Shown here in pieces: positions 1 through 11,456 of a DNA stretch of 64,000 nucleotides. The notes below the pieces were generated by a model. It did not search any database, was not told the origin of the DNA, and was given only the letters and a program-made list of their open reading frames with translations. The stretch is from NCBI GenBank assembly GCA_024803745.1, contig JANJXV010001835.1:1-64000 (forward strand). The letters run 5' to 3'. Source of the stretch: Megascapheus bottae (taxonomy: Eukaryota; Chordata; Mammalia; Rodentia; Geomyidae). A program made the position numbers and the translations under genes. Position 1 is the first letter of the stretch; each line of letters opens with the position of its first letter.

Positions 1-192
1 TCTTGTTTGGCTAGTCCTGCGGCTTGAACTGAGGGACCAGAAACTGTCCTTGGCCACATTTGTTCAAGGGTGGCACGCTTACACCTGAGCAACAGTGCCC
101 CATCTGCTTTTTCTGTGTATGCAGTGTCGAAGAATTGAATCAAGGTCTTCTTGTATACTAGGCGAGCACTCTACAACTAGGCAACATTAAAA
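1..192 (-). mobile_element. ID-like tRNA-derived SINE, minus orientation
   Basis: The reverse complement carries the two-part ID-like structure seen many times in this window: a right half with a degraded GTGGCTCAAGTGGTAGAG-type word and a left half ending near the variant of GCCTAGTGGTAGAGTGCTTG at about 165-190. It is heavily mutated, so it is an old copy, and its right end may be cut by the window edge. Confidence 0.6.
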
Positions 193-311
193 GCCAAAGT
201 AGATTTTTGATGCTATTGTGGAGTTTTAATTTTCTTAAATATTTGTACAAAGCACAATGGATATATAAACAGACTTGAACTCACAGAACAGAGTCCCACA
301 TAATATTACAG

Positions 312-1990
312 TTACTCTGGCACTTCTCCCGATTGACAAAACACATTTCCAGGCATCTGCTCTGTCCTTAAGCTTTGGTAGCTGACTTGTCTTTCCATGG
401 AGGCCTGGCCTGGATTCCTGGTGATTCCATGCATTTCATAGTTCCCTGTATATCCAGTAAGGTTGTCTTCTATGGGACCAGACCTGTCTGGTTTTTGGCC
501 CACCCAGGACCTATGTGTCTGAGGTCTCACATTATAAGTGGAAAATAAAACACAGTATAATAAGCACTGAAGAACTGCACACCATAATATTAACAATGAG
601 AGTTTAATAGTTAGCAAAGTAAATACAATGAATACTTGACAAGAATCATGAGAGCAAGATAAAGAGATGTCTTTTTAGGAAGGGGACAGGGAAGCTCTAA
701 ATCCAGACTGGCCTCCAAGTTGCCTTCAGACAGTAATTCTCCTTCAGAGTCCTCAGAAGGGTCTCCTTCCTCATGAGAAACAGAATGTCCTTCCTGAGTT
801 AAGAGGGGGATGGATTCTGGTTTGTCGAATGGAGATTGAGTCTCTTTTAGTGAGATGGATGGGTCTGGATATTCTGTGAGGATGGATTCATTTTCCTCCA
901 ATGAATCCAGTATTGAGAGTACACTTGCTGCTTCCCATGGGGACATTTTCCATGAGCCCAGCGTGTGCCCCTTCAGCTTGCACAATAAGTGGAGTGTTAC
1001 TCTGACTCAGATGGACTGACTCTGGGTGGAGTGTGAAAGGAAATGGAAGGAAATCTGGCTGCTCTTTTTCTTCCTCCATAGTATCTGCAGGTTCAACTGT
1101 GTCACACATGGGGTTCAGAGCAAAAGGTATATCCACAGGACTCTAAACCTGTTTGGTAATTTCTACAGAAGGCCCATGCTTTCTGGAGTGCAGTGATGAT
1201 TCTCAGTCTCCATCAGTCACCAGCTCCATTGGTGGGTTTTTCATCCGGAGTTCAGGATAAGCTCTTACACGATGACCCAAACCTAAGAATGGAAATAGGT
1301 ACAGAGTGGACAGAGTGGACTCTGCAAGTTGAAGTGTCACTCAACTTCCATGAGGATCTAATGGAGGAACCTGTAGAACTGGAGTTTGGACTGAACATTG
1401 AGGAGGTGTAGGGTCTTTCTAATGAGTGCTTATTCCCGAGTCCTTTCAGAGGACAGACATTACCTGGCTGACACCACCCATAAAGGGCATTTTGCCAAGC
1501 TCTGTAGAAGTAAGGGCCAACCAATATCTAGACCACATGGGCTTCCTACTCACAGGTTCTGAGGCACCCACACCAGGACTTCTACTTTTTCTTGGTCTTA
1601 CTGGTCGCATATTCCTCTAGCTGGTCAAAAAGTTTGTGTTTAGAAGAGCAGGTCCAAAGCCGACATGTGGAACCTCATATAGAGCTTGAGTTGTGTCAGG
1701 GTGTGGCAGTTCTTGAACTCGTAGAAATCACTGGGGTAGAAGTCCATTCACATCGTATAGATGGAACACATGATGCTGTGGGCACATTCGGTACAAGGAA
1801 AGTGAGAGCCTTCTCTCTCCATCCTGAGCCTTTTACCAAAGCCCCTTTCTTGCAGGATTCTAATGCTGTGGCTGTCCTGCAGAGATGTGCACTTATGTGC
1901 TGGGAGGGGGGTAAGAGACACTCGAGAACAGGATGACTTTTACACCCCACTTCCAGAAGCTTCTGAGAGAGGCCTCTATGCATCTGTCCA
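312..1990 (-). pseudogene. Unidentified coding-like, frame-broken minus-strand segment
   Basis: Several minus-strand open stretches follow one another and change frame: 1,983-1,696, 1,524-1,252, 1,136-888, 985-611 and 617-312. The 985-611 piece is acidic and Ser/Glu-rich (SLEENESIL, EEGDPSEDSEGELL) and looks like a cytoplasmic or disordered tail. Around 1,620-1,800 another frame gives protein-like text (DFYPSDFYEFKNCHTL, LKLYMRFHMSALDLLF) interrupted by stops. I do not recognise the family. The frame changes and in-frame stops suggest a decayed processed or unprocessed copy, but chance open frames are also possible. No splice sites were assigned. Confidence 0.25.
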
Positions 1991-2064
1991 AAGTAAACGC
2001 ACCTTAAATTAACTAAGTAAATGCTCTAAATAAATCAATAAGTGAATGCTCTAAATAAAGAACT

Positions 2065-2290
2065 AAATGCTCATTCCTCTAATCTTAGCCACCCAGCAGG
2101 CTGAGCTCTGAAGATCACAGTGGAAAGCCAGTCTAGTCAGTAAAAGTCTAAAGGCACTTGTCTTCAATTAGGCAGCAAAAAGCCAGAACTTGACCTATGA
2201 CTCAAATGGTACAGTGCTAATTTTTGAACACCAAAGGGATGGCATTTAGACCTGGGTTCAGGTTCAAGAGGCAGCACTGGACCACACACC
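2065..2290 (+). mobile_element. Composite 7SL-ID SINE, diverged, plus orientation
   Basis: The order of words matches the complete composite SINE at 17,085-17,330: CAGCAGGCTGAG, then an AAAGCCAGTCTAGTCAG-like join, a TCTTCAATTAGGCAGC-like middle, then GACTCAAATGGTACAG and GGGTTCAGGTTCAAG. It is considerably diverged. Confidence 0.55.
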
Positions 2291-2659
2291 AAAATGTAAA
2301 TGCTTTCAGGTTCTAACAGGCAAAGCTATCACAATCCCTCCCTGATGGCTCAAAAGTGATTCAGCCCCCAGCTTTTCCTCTGACTCCAGTATTTCACAGG
2401 CCTCCGCCATTAGTACTGACACCTCATTTCTTACTGGGAAATGGGATTTCCTAGGATGTCACCTAGGTGAGGGCTGCAGTTGGGAGCCACTTACTCATGC
2501 CTGAAATCCAACTTCTCAGAAAGCACACTGTTGAGACTCCAGTAGCTTGTGAGGGAAATGAAATGGCATGGTGTCCCAGTCATAATAAAGTAGTTTGTGC
2601 ACTTGTATCATGCTTAGCTCCCCTGTGAACACCCCAGTGAACCAAACAGGCTCAGAGAG

Positions 2660-3023
2660 GAGCCAAGTATTCCAAGACTTGGCCAGGAGGGGTGAGCAAA
2701 CATGGGTTTTTCAAGAGAATTTCCAGCAACTACTACATTGTCCTCCACTATTTGAAATTGTGCAGGAAGTTTCCCACATAAAAGAGATCACCTTTCTGGT
2801 AGGCAGGGATCAGCTTTGTCAGCAGCATCTCCAACAGGCCTTCCTCCAGGATCCATAGGTTACAAGGCTCATTCAGAGACTGAGCTGACTTACCATCACA
2901 CTGTATTGGCAAAACAGTGGATATTTCAAACGTAGGAATGGGACCACACTTCACACTGAGGAATTGGTATAGAGTAGATTGGAAATGACACACCGTAATC
3001 TCAGTATAGTCACTTGAAAGCAC
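2660..3023 (-). pseudogene. RALGDS-like REM-domain fragment (decayed)
   Basis: On the minus strand the open part (3,023-2,751) ends in text matching the N-terminal RasGEF (REM) domain of Ral guanine-nucleotide dissociation stimulators: a Leu-rich helix (EEGLLEMLLTKLIPAYQ) followed by GDLFYVGNFLHNFK. In the family this motif is LE.LV..L.PA.Q..DL.YV..FL.TYR.F. An in-frame stop follows at the position of the conserved TYRAF, then further stops, then LLEILLKKP, which fits the next REM helix (VLDLLFKRYG). RALGDS proteins activate Ral GTPases through a CDC25 domain; no such domain was found here. The region upstream (3,027-3,305) belongs to the duplicated block also present at 20-21 kb. The assignment is by recalled family pattern, not a search. 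Confidence 0.45.
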
Positions 3024-3639
3024 ACAAGAAAGTTGTAGTTTGTGGGCAGGATGATGGGTTTAAATAGGTTTCCTCTCAATATACCTCATCTGAGTTTCCC
3101 TGGAGTTTCCTGGCTTTCTTCCTAGAGAAATGCCTGATATACTGAAATTTTGTCTTGGCCCTGATCCAGCATCTACTTCTTCAAGTGAGACATCCATATC
3201 TCTCATGCCTGAGATCCAAGCCTCCTGACCTTTGGCAACAGCACAGCAACATCTTTCTTCCTCCTGAGCCACAGGCCAAGGGAGCTGACTTGAGCTGGTT
3301 GTCACATACAGTGGCTTGGTTACCAGAGTTCCATATTCTGTTCCATTGTGAGGGAGGTAGGGTCACCTATCAAGGCCCAATGACCAAAGCTCCTTGCTCA
3401 CAGAAGACCTCCCCAAATACATACTGGAGGCTGAATCTCCCTTCCCACCTCACATATGGATGTAGTAAACAGCACACCTTTTTGTTCAAATCCCAAGTCA
3501 TTAACTAGGCGTAAGTGCTAGCCTGGTCTCAGGCTCAAGGAGCCTTTCTTAGGTAAGATCCAAACTTAACTGTCATTATTCCCCTTACCCTTCACATGAC
3601 ATTTTGCTTCACAGTGCCTTCTCAGCTTGCATTTTGCCT

Positions 3640-3830
3640 CTTGCACATTTTCTTTGCTATTCCTGTGACTTACCTCAGAGCCTGACCATTGTTCTTAGGC
3701 TTTCTTTAGGCTATAGCTGTCCCACCAAGCCACAGCACCACTTCCAGAGTTTTCTATGTATATGGTACTGCAGAATCAAACCGGACTCTTTTTGTGTGGT
3801 AGCCAAGCACTCTACAAATAGATGAAAGAC
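3640..3830 (-). mobile_element. ID-like SINE inside duplication copy 1
   Basis: The minus strand reads as the dimeric ID-like SINE, with AGCACTCTACAAATAG near 3,805 and CCACAGCACCACTTCCAGAG near 3,735 on the plus strand. The equivalent insertion in the other duplicate is at 20,458-20,655. Confidence 0.65.
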
Positions 3831-4073
3831 CCAGGCCATCTTGCACATATTTTTCACTTCAATCTACTAGGACGTTGTTAGGTTTCTGTATCCTAATCTA
3901 TTTTTCTTCCTGATGAATATCTGTGCTGTCATCTGTAAAAATGCAAGTGGGAAAATCACAGAAGCATTGGTGACATAAAAAAAGTCTTACAGACATAGAT
4001 AAGTGTTCATTCTTTGTAGGAGAAAGGATATTTTGATATGATGATGATGACTATTTATAAATACTTAATCGGG

Positions 4074-4285
4074 GTTTAGAGTTTGGCCCAGTGGTAGAGT
4101 GCTTGCCTAGCATCCATGAAGATCTAGGTTTGAGTCCTTAATATCACACAGATATAAAAATCCATATGGCAATATGGCTCAAGTGGCAGAGGGCTAGACT
4201 TGGGAAAAGCCAAGAGCAGTGCTCAGGCCCTGAGTTCAAGCCCCAGGAATGGCAGAAAAAACAAAAGAAAAGAAAAGAAAAGAAA
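4074..4285 (+). mobile_element. ID-like dimeric SINE, plus orientation
   Basis: A well-preserved copy. GGCCCAGTGGTAGAGTGCTT opens the left half, TATGGCTCAAGTGGCAGAGG the right half, then GAGTTCAAGCCCCAGGA and an A-rich tail with AAAAG repeats. The matching insertion in duplication copy 2 lies at 20,020-20,215 in reverse. Confidence 0.85.
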
Positions 4286-4385
4286 TGTGCTTTTTACAAG
4301 TTATTCACTCACAGCATTTGCCTCTGAATTCTTCGCTTCTGCATCTTGTGACTTATCCCTTTCCCTCAATGTAGACAAGAAAAAC

Positions 4386-5320
4386 AGATTTTATTACTTG
4401 CTATCCTGTTGTCCAATCTTTGGATATTAATTCAAAATACAATATTGCCTGAAATATTGTGTGTGTGCATGTGTGTGTATCTGCCAATGTGTGCATGCAC
4501 ACATGTGTACAGGGTTTAGGGCTTACTCATAGGGCCTGTGTGATAACCCTCAGCATCTTTTCCTCAAAGGTATTGGTCTTTCACTTCTAGCTTATTATAG
4601 CTAATTGGAGTTGAGAGATTCACTCAATTTCTTGCCCTGTGCATTGGAACCCAGTGCTGGGTTCTCATATTGTTAATTGTAGCTATAGAGACGGCTGAGG
4701 TCTGGGGATCCTCGTTAGAATCCAGCCCCTGAAAGGAAGTCACTGATAGAAATCTTTATCTTCAGTTAAGCACGAATAAATAAGGCAAAAGTGGAACTGT
4801 GGCTCAGTTCCTCTTGTACCAGCCATGAGAAAATTAGTAATTGGCAGCACCTGGTCCCTGAGAGAAATCCTTAGCACTGGTTCAAAAAAAGAAAGAAAAT
4901 AATGAAAAAAATTAAAACTTGCAGAGGAATCCATAAGGATAAACGTGCCTGTGAATAATCTTGTCATTTCAGATTCCCTCAAGAGCTTAGGTCTCTCTAT
5001 ATTTTATCAAGTTTTTTTAAAAGATATTTACATATTTTCTATCTTTCTTAAACAGAGATAGCCATCCACAAAACACAAACACAAACTCTCACACAGTATA
5101 CCACCCACCCATAAGTGTCTGGCTATGTATATATGTATAGTCATATGTATTGATCTGTCTCTCTATACTAATATATAAATGCATAAACATATGTATTTAG
5201 ACAAACAGGAAACATACATAGATAGGTCTCAGGCATTTCCAGATTTTGTGCAAGTCTTCTGAGTGCAACTTACCATTGTATTGTTTGTCAAGATAGAGTC
5301 CCTCTAACTTTTGGCCAGTT
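4386..5320. other. Unassigned noncoding sequence with a (TG)n tract
   Basis: No gene, splice-bounded exon or known repeat was recognised. A TG/CATG-rich microsatellite lies at about 4,458-4,510, and an A-rich patch at about 4,880-4,918. Short open frames here have no recognisable composition or homology. Confidence 0.5.
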
Positions 5321-5532
5321 TCTTGTCCTTTGATACTTTTTTCTGCCAGTCCTCGGTTTTGAACGCTAGGCCTGGATGCTGTCACTGAGCTTGAGCTTCT
5401 TGCATTCAGTAGTTTATTGCAGATAAGAGTCTCATGGAGTTTCTGTCCTGGGCTGGCTTTGAATTGTGACCCTCAGATCTCAAACTCCTGAGTAGCTAGG
5501 ATGACAGTCTTGAGCTACCAGTACCTGGTTCC
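5320..5532 (-). mobile_element. Composite 7SL-ID SINE, minus orientation
   Basis: The plus strand shows GCAGATAAGAGTCTCATGGA, GGCTGGCTTTGAATTGTGA, CCTCAGATCTCAAACTCCTG and GAGTAGCTAGGATGACAG, which are the reverse of the 7SL-like left half. The ID-like right half is degraded. Confidence 0.75.
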
Positions 5533-7318
5533 TTTGCCTCTTTTACCCTTTTTTTGGCCCCACCACAGCCATGGTATCTACCTTCCTATGTTCTCTCCAC
5601 CTGCCCCCAGACAGGGGTCTGACAGATGCTTTCCACCCACTTATTCATGTCCTCCTCTGTATTGGCTGACAGCTAAGACATGCACTCACTTGTCTGGATG
5701 CCAAACACAAAGCCATGTGATTGTTTCTCAGTCTGGAACATCCTATCAGATTTATAGCACCACAGAGGGTCAGGTTGATGCTCCTCCAGGGCTTCTTAAA
5801 TTGTTCTCATATTAATCCACAACACATTTGTCATCACTTGTCCAGCTAATTCATGGACTAAACCAGCATTCCCTACAAACTTAGATCCCAATACCATGAG
5901 GACACTCAAGGGTGCATTAGGAGTGTGACCTGCAGGTGGATGTGAGCCTGTCTAAGTTGGAGGGGATTTCTCCACCACAGGAAATGGAATACAAATTTAG
6001 AATCTGCTTTCATGAGGTGACAATCTCTGGCAGATGTTCTTATCAAATGTGGCACTGCCTACTTCCACCTTAAAACATGGGTTGATGACCCAGCATAACA
6101 GTGAATGTATTCACCCCAGCCCAACACATAGGCTGGGACCCTGAACTTTCAGGTAGCATTTGGCTTTGAAGGTCATGAGATCTTAGTCTACAAATGATGA
6201 GCCCCCTCCCGTGAGGCATAGCAAACGGAGCCAAAGTGCAACCCAGTTAAGCACCGATCAAGCTTCCCATCTTCAGTAGGGTATGGTTTGAAAACTGTGC
6301 ATAGCTTCTGTTTGAAGCCAGTCCAGAAAGGAAAGTCCATGAAACCCTCATTTCCAGTTAACTGCCAAGAAAAGCCAAAGATAGAGATGAAGCTCAAGAG
6401 AGGTAGAGAGCCATCTGAAAAGAATGGTTACACCCTGCAACATCCGCATTATCTGATCTTGAAAACATCTCTGCGTGCATCCCAGCATGCAGCCAGCATC
6501 TGGGGGTGACAGTGACCCCTGCGCCCATTGGCAATCTGCACTGTCTCTGACATCTGTAATGTGAACCTCATTCTGTTGGGTTTGTGAAGCGGTGTCAACC
6601 CTGCAGAAGGAACCAACTGTGCCCTAACTCCCACTGTCCCCTGGGGCCCCTAGCATTCCCCCATCTGCACCCCTCCTGTGGCTTCTGATCCTAGGGAGCC
6701 CTCCTGCCCTGTCCAACAATCACATGAAGTGCATATTTCTTCTCCTGGGGCAACTTCTCCACAGAGAGTACATGACATGCCCACTCTCCAGGCACGGGGA
6801 GATCCTGCCCAAGTAGCAAATCAGTGATAAGGACATAAAGTGATGAATAGAATTTTAGATCCTGATGGTAGACAGTCTGCAAAATCCAAGGGAGAATGGA
6901 ATTGGAGGGGACCAGGGATCAGGATGTGGGCATGGAGCTTCCCTGCCAAGGGGGTGGGGGAAGTCACAGGCTGGGGGATGCACAGGATGATCCATGGGCC
7001 CTGTGCAGCTACTGGGTCACCCCCTTCTGCATCTCAGCCTTTGGCTTTGAGCTCTGTGATCGTCAAGATGTGCACAGTCTGTACTCTGGCTGGCAGAAGA
7101 AAGGTCCCTGGGAAGACAATTGTAGACCCTTTGTGAGTGTAGGAAGGGGTAGGCTGGACACCCAGTCCAAGAGGAGCTAAAACTGGAGTCGAGGGGTGAG
7201 CAAGGATTGGGTGTGAGGGTTGTGGGCAGTCACAGTCACGGCAGAGGTGGCTCTGTCTGTGGGGTGAGTGCCTCCCTGCAGGCACAGCACTGGACATATC
7301 AGAGATCCATATGAAAAG
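5533..7318. other. Unassigned, relatively GC-rich noncoding sequence
   Basis: Several medium-length open frames occur on both strands (for example 6,188-6,397 minus and 6,840-7,180 plus), but they overlap one another and show no recognisable domain. I could not bound any exon by convincing splice sites. An undiscovered exon cannot be excluded. Confidence 0.4.
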
Positions 7319-7319
7319 G

Positions 7320-7432
7320 AAAAGCTGAAAATGGCACTATGGTTCAAATGGTAGAGCATCAACCTTGAGCAAAAGAGCTCAGGGACAGTATCCAGGACCT
7401 GAGTTCAAGCCTCATGACTGTAAAAGAAAAAG
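7320..7432 (+). mobile_element. Half ID-like SINE, plus orientation
   Basis: Only the right half is clear: CTATGGTTCAAATGGTAGAG, CCTTGAGCAAAAGAGCTCAG, CTGAGTTCAAGCCTCATGAC, then an A-rich tail (AAAAGAAAAAG). Confidence 0.75.
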
Positions 7433-8672
7433 AACCAGGACTATGAGAGGGAACCTGGTACTCTCTTGGTCTAATCAGACACAAGAAAAGGCCGGGATAG
7501 GCTGTGGAAAAACACAGAGAACATCTTCCCCCAGCTCATCCTGTCCTGCATGCAGGGACAGCCATGTAACTAGGGCTACGGTGAGATCATCTTCACCCCT
7601 GTGCTGCCATCGGAATTGTAGGCCTCTGTCCTGCATGGGGTGTCCTGATGGCTGAGCAGGTGCCCTAACCCTAGATGGAGAGCAGCCACTGACTGTGGTA
7701 TCTAAGGAGAGATCTGTTCCATAGCTATCAGGCCATCCAGCATGGGAGCCATAACCACCCCTCACCCAGGTAGAGGCCAAAGGTTCTCCAGGTGCTACTA
7801 ACATTGCCCCACCCCTAGCTCTGGGTACACGTGACATTCCCTCCACAAGGAGCAGGACTAAGTGAAGGATCAGGAAGCTGCCTATGGGCTTCAGATGATG
7901 GCCAGGCTGGCACTACAGATGGCCTCAATCTGTCACCATCTTCCCCTGCCTCCATCATTCCTCCATCATGCCTCTCTACCTCCCACCCATTAACCTTGGA
8001 AACCAATGAACTGGGCTCTCATCATTCCTCTCATCTCTTCACGCACCTTGCCATGCGTCCATCCCTCTGTCACTTCCACCCCACACACATCCCACCACCA
8101 GCCACCCTGTAGCTTATGAGGATCCCAGAGGAAGCTCTTGGTGAAGGGCTTGTGACCACAAAACAGTTACTATCACCCGCTCCGGCCTGATCCACCACAG
8201 AATAAGAACAGCCAAGCAAGCACACACTGCAGCAGAGTTGCTCTGCTGCCACTCTGATTTCTTCATGGCCAGGACTTGGCTCTCCTCAGCCTCTCAGCTC
8301 AGTAACCAAAACATTGTGCTTTCACAGAGCCATGGCTTCCAGTCTCCATGGACACAATGACATCAAGGTGATGCCAACTTCCCCATCTCTATATACTTCT
8401 AACTATGGGATGGGAGCTGAGGTTCTCTTCTGTGACTCCATCCGCTAAGAGGCTCATGCAGATTTCTATCCTTTGCTCATCATGGTGACTCTTTGGTTAA
8501 CAAGTCACTGCTGGGCTTCCAGTTCACCACATATAGAACCCATACTCCAACACTTTTCTTAGAAGGACTGATGACTTTTAAATATTCTCTAGTTTTAAAT
8601 TTCTAGTTCCTTCTCTTTTTCTTTTATATATTTCCCTTCCTCACATACTTCTATTTTTTTACCTTCCTTCTT
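7433..8672. other. Unassigned noncoding sequence
   Basis: No repeat family or gene was recognised. The minus-strand open frame at 7,475-7,846 lacks any motif I know. The last 90 bases become pyrimidine-rich. Confidence 0.4.
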
Positions 8673-8895
8673 TCATTCCTGGCCTTGAACTCAAAACCTG
8701 GAGCTTTTTCTTAGCTTTTCTTTGCTCAAGGTAGCACTCTAGCTCTTGAGCCACAGCTCTACTTCAATCTTTGTTCTTGCTCTAAACTGGGAGTATGAGT
8801 CTCATGCATTTTTCCCTTTGCTGGGTTGGTTTTAAACCACAATACTAAGATCAGGATCCTGAATATGCCTCGGATTACAGGTATTATCTAATCAA
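8673..8895 (-). mobile_element. Composite 7SL-ID SINE, minus orientation
   Basis: The plus strand shows CCTGGCCTTGAACTC, TTTGCTCAAGGTAGCACTCT and GAGCCACAGCTCTACTTC (ID-like part reversed), then GGATTACAGGTATTATCT (7SL-like head reversed). The core is diverged. Confidence 0.75.
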
Positions 8896-9834
8896 AACAA
8901 ATTCCTGATTTCTTTTTTAGACATAATTAGTTCTTTCAGGTGAGCCACCAGCCACTCATGCAAGAGCATTGCAGGATCCCAGCATTCATCTTGTCTCCAG
9001 TCTTATTCCATCCATCTCACCATGGTCATCTAAAACACCCTGCTGCATGCCTGAAGTCGCAAGGAACGTTCTCAACGCCATGAGAAGCCCCCTTGAGCTC
9101 TGCCTCAGACATGCCCAGCCCCCATCCCACTTCCACATGAGCATTTGTTTAGGAGAAATTTCCTGAGTACATCATCATCTTTTCCTCACCATTCAAATTT
9201 CATCTTTGGAGTCATTTCTCCCAGACAAAGTGGAACATGATCCATGGTTTGATAGCAGCTCCAGCTTCATAGTCCCAGCCACCAACACCCCCCCCCCATT
9301 ACCCTGCCAGAAACCTGAATTCAAGGACAATGTTTTCACTACCCCTGACTCTTATTAAATGTTTTAACTTATACAGTGCATTAAAATAATTTTACTAAAT
9401 GGAATAAACACATGGCATCAAGCTTCAGAATCTTTGCACCTGAACTTTTAGTGAATCACAGACACACCAGCATTTCTGTAGCCAACAGAAATCTTAGCTT
9501 TGAGATTTCAGCATCCCTGGTATCCAAGTTTGGATGTGCTAACACTGCCCTTAATGGGGCACTTCAATCACACAATCCCACAACAATCAATGTCATTTGA
9601 CATTCACTGGTAGGTGGTGCTAGGAAAAAGACTGATGTGCCAACTCCATGCTGGCTTGACCTATGCCATCTTCAAACCTGGAGCAAGTGGGGCTCCTCTC
9701 TCCATGACACCTTTTGTGTACTACCCCAGGAGGACCTTTACCTTGAGACAAAATTATGAAGACTATCTCTACCAGCAAAGATTCCAGTGAGATGTGCCTA
9801 CATGGATAAAGCTAAAATCTCACTAAAGTGAGGT
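8896..9834. other. Unassigned noncoding sequence
   Basis: Nothing recognisable as gene or repeat. It contains a short C homopolymer at about 9,287-9,297. The open frames are short and isolated. Confidence 0.4.
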
Positions 9835-10062
9835 TGTTGGCAGTGCTGGAGCCTGAACTCAGGGCCTGGGCACTAAGCATTTGTACTCAAGACTAGCCCT
9901 TTACCACTGGAGCACAAACTCCATTCCCAGCTGTTTTTATTTTTGGTAGTAAGAATCTATCAGACTTTCCTGTTCTAGGTGACTTGGAACTTCCATACTC
10001 AGATCTCAGCCTCCTGACCAGCCTGGATTAAAAGTGTGGATCAGCCATGCGCCACACCTGAG
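9835..10062 (-). mobile_element. Composite 7SL-ID SINE, minus orientation
   Basis: The plus strand reads GCCTGAACTCAGGGCCTGGG, ACTCAAGACTAGCCCTTTAC and CCACTGGAGCACAAACTCC, then CAGATCTCAGCCTCCTGACC and GGATTAAAAGTGTGGATCAG, the reversed 7SL-like head. Confidence 0.75.
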
Positions 10063-10447
10063 GACTTCTGCCAGCACATTTTTTCCCAAAAATTGGAAGA
10101 GGAAGATGAGGGAGGGTTGGGCTCATCCTGCCCTGCATATGAAGGAGAGCATCAGCGCCTGAACTTCATTCCCTGTTGGTGGCTGCTGGAGGAAAAGGAA
10201 GCAAATAGGCACAGGCTGGCAGCAGATGCCACAGAACAACTTGTGACCAAGACTCCCAGAGCAGACCTCAAAATCGATGACAGAGTTGGATCTACCCAGT
10301 AACAGAGGCAGTGTTGACACCTGAAACTGCGCGTTTGAGCCTTTGCTGCTAGTAAACAGGGCCACCTATGTCTCAATGAGAAAGGTGAGATTTTGGTGGA
10401 GAAGGTGAGATTAAACATTATGTATCATGCAAGAAGACAGACTACAA
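10063..10447. other. Unassigned noncoding sequence
   Basis: An open frame on the plus strand (10,036-10,302) begins inside the preceding SINE and has no recognisable domain, so I do not treat it as a gene. Confidence 0.35.
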
Positions 10448-10448
10448 G

Positions 10449-10935
10449 GGGTCTTTTATTATTCCAAGTGAAATTTTGGATTTCCCCTTCTGTTTCTTTA
10501 AAGAATGACATTGGGATATTGATGAATATTGCACTGAATTTGTAGATAGTCCTTATCAAGATTGCCATTTTTACAATATTACTTCTTCCAAACCAGGAGC
10601 ATAGGTTTTTGCATTTCCTCAGTTCTGCGTTAATGGCCTTCTCCAGAGTTTATAGTTCCATGAAAAAGGTGCTTTACATTCTAAGTTAATTCCTAGGTAT
10701 TTTATTTTCTTTGATAGCAAAATGAGTTGCTATCCTGATTCTTGCCTCATTCCTCTCATTTGTTGACATATACTAAGGCAGTTGACATTGAGGGTTAATT
10801 TTATACCCTGCTACCTTACCCAAGGTTTATATCAGCTCAAGCAGCTTTGGAGTAGAGTCTATAGGGTTCTTTAAATACAGAATCATGTCATCTGTAAGGA
10901 GAGAAAGTTTCAGTTCCTCTTTCCCTTTTCCTCCT
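10449..10935 (-). mobile_element. L1 fragment, inverted upstream half (ORF2)
   Basis: This stretch is closely parallel to 22,981-23,475 of the better-preserved minus-strand L1 (shared words GGGTCTTTTATTATTCCA, TTTAAAGAATGACATTGG, AGCTCAAG near the end, TTTAAATACAGAATCATGTC). It derives from the ORF2 segment downstream of the reverse-transcriptase core. It is in opposite orientation to the adjoining piece at 10,937-11,325. Confidence 0.85.
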
Positions 10936-10936
10936 C

Positions 10937-11325
10937 ACTCCAGTTAGAATGGCCAAGATCCAGAAATCTAATAACGTATGCTGGAGGGGATGTGGCCAGG
11001 AGGGATCACTACTACACTGCTGGTGGGATTGCAAACTCGTTCAACCACTATGGAAAGCACTATGGCAGTATCCCAAAAAGTCTAAACATAGACCTCCCCT
11101 GTGATCCAGCAATTTCACTACTTGCCAATCGTCCAGATAGGACATATTAATTCACTAGAACAATAACATTTATCACAGCACTATTTACTATAGCAAAGGT
11201 ATGGAACCAACCCAGATGCCTGTCAGTTGATGAGTAGATCAAATATGGTATTTTTACACAATGGAATTCTGTGCTTCTGTCAGAAAGAATGACATAGACG
11301 AATTTGTAAGGAATTAGAAAGACTG
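10937..11325 (+). mobile_element. L1 fragment, downstream half (ORF2 C-terminus)
   Basis: In plus orientation this matches the reverse of about 21,780-22,195: CTCCAGTTAGAATGGCCA, GCTGGAGGGGATGTGGCCAG, TTCAACCACTATGGAAAGCA, ACCAACCCAGATGCCTGTCA. It would encode the Cys-rich C-terminal part of ORF2p but has many stops. It ends before the L1 3' UTR, with no poly-A of its own. Together with the preceding inverted half it skips about 780 bp of L1. Confidence 0.85.
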
Positions 11326-11339
11326 TAAAGTTTAGAAAT

Positions 11340-11456
11340 TAGTTTCTGTCTCCTTCTCCCTCTCCTTCTCTATCTCTGTAAAATTTAGAAGTTCCTGTTT
11401 CTCTCTCTTTCTCTTTTCTCTCTTTCTCTCTCTCTCTCTGTCTCTCTGTCTCTCTG

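Larger units (their letters stand above)
3027..4385 (+). repeat. Inverted segmental duplication, copy 1
   Basis: This block is collinear, in reverse orientation, with 19,913-21,286. Shared anchors are AAGAAAGTTGTAG at the left edge, CTCATCTGAGTTTCCCTGGA, the word set around 3,150-3,480, TCAGGCTCAAGGAGCC at about 3,530, the ATGATGATGATGACTATTT stretch at about 4,040 (ATCATCATCAT in the other copy), and GTAGACAAGAAAAA at the right edge. Both copies contain the same two SINEs at matching places, so those insertions predate the duplication. Identity was judged by eye as good but with many substitutions. Confidence 0.85.

Noticed and set aside
4074..4160. A tRNA gene at the head of the SINE
   Set aside because: The box A and box B-like words belong to a tRNA-derived SINE with an A-rich tail. 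No intact cloverleaf could be formed.
6840..7846. Overlapping open frames on both strands in a GC-rich stretch
   Set aside because: Several unrelated frames overlap, none has a recognisable domain or convincing splice sites, and fewer stops are expected at this base composition.
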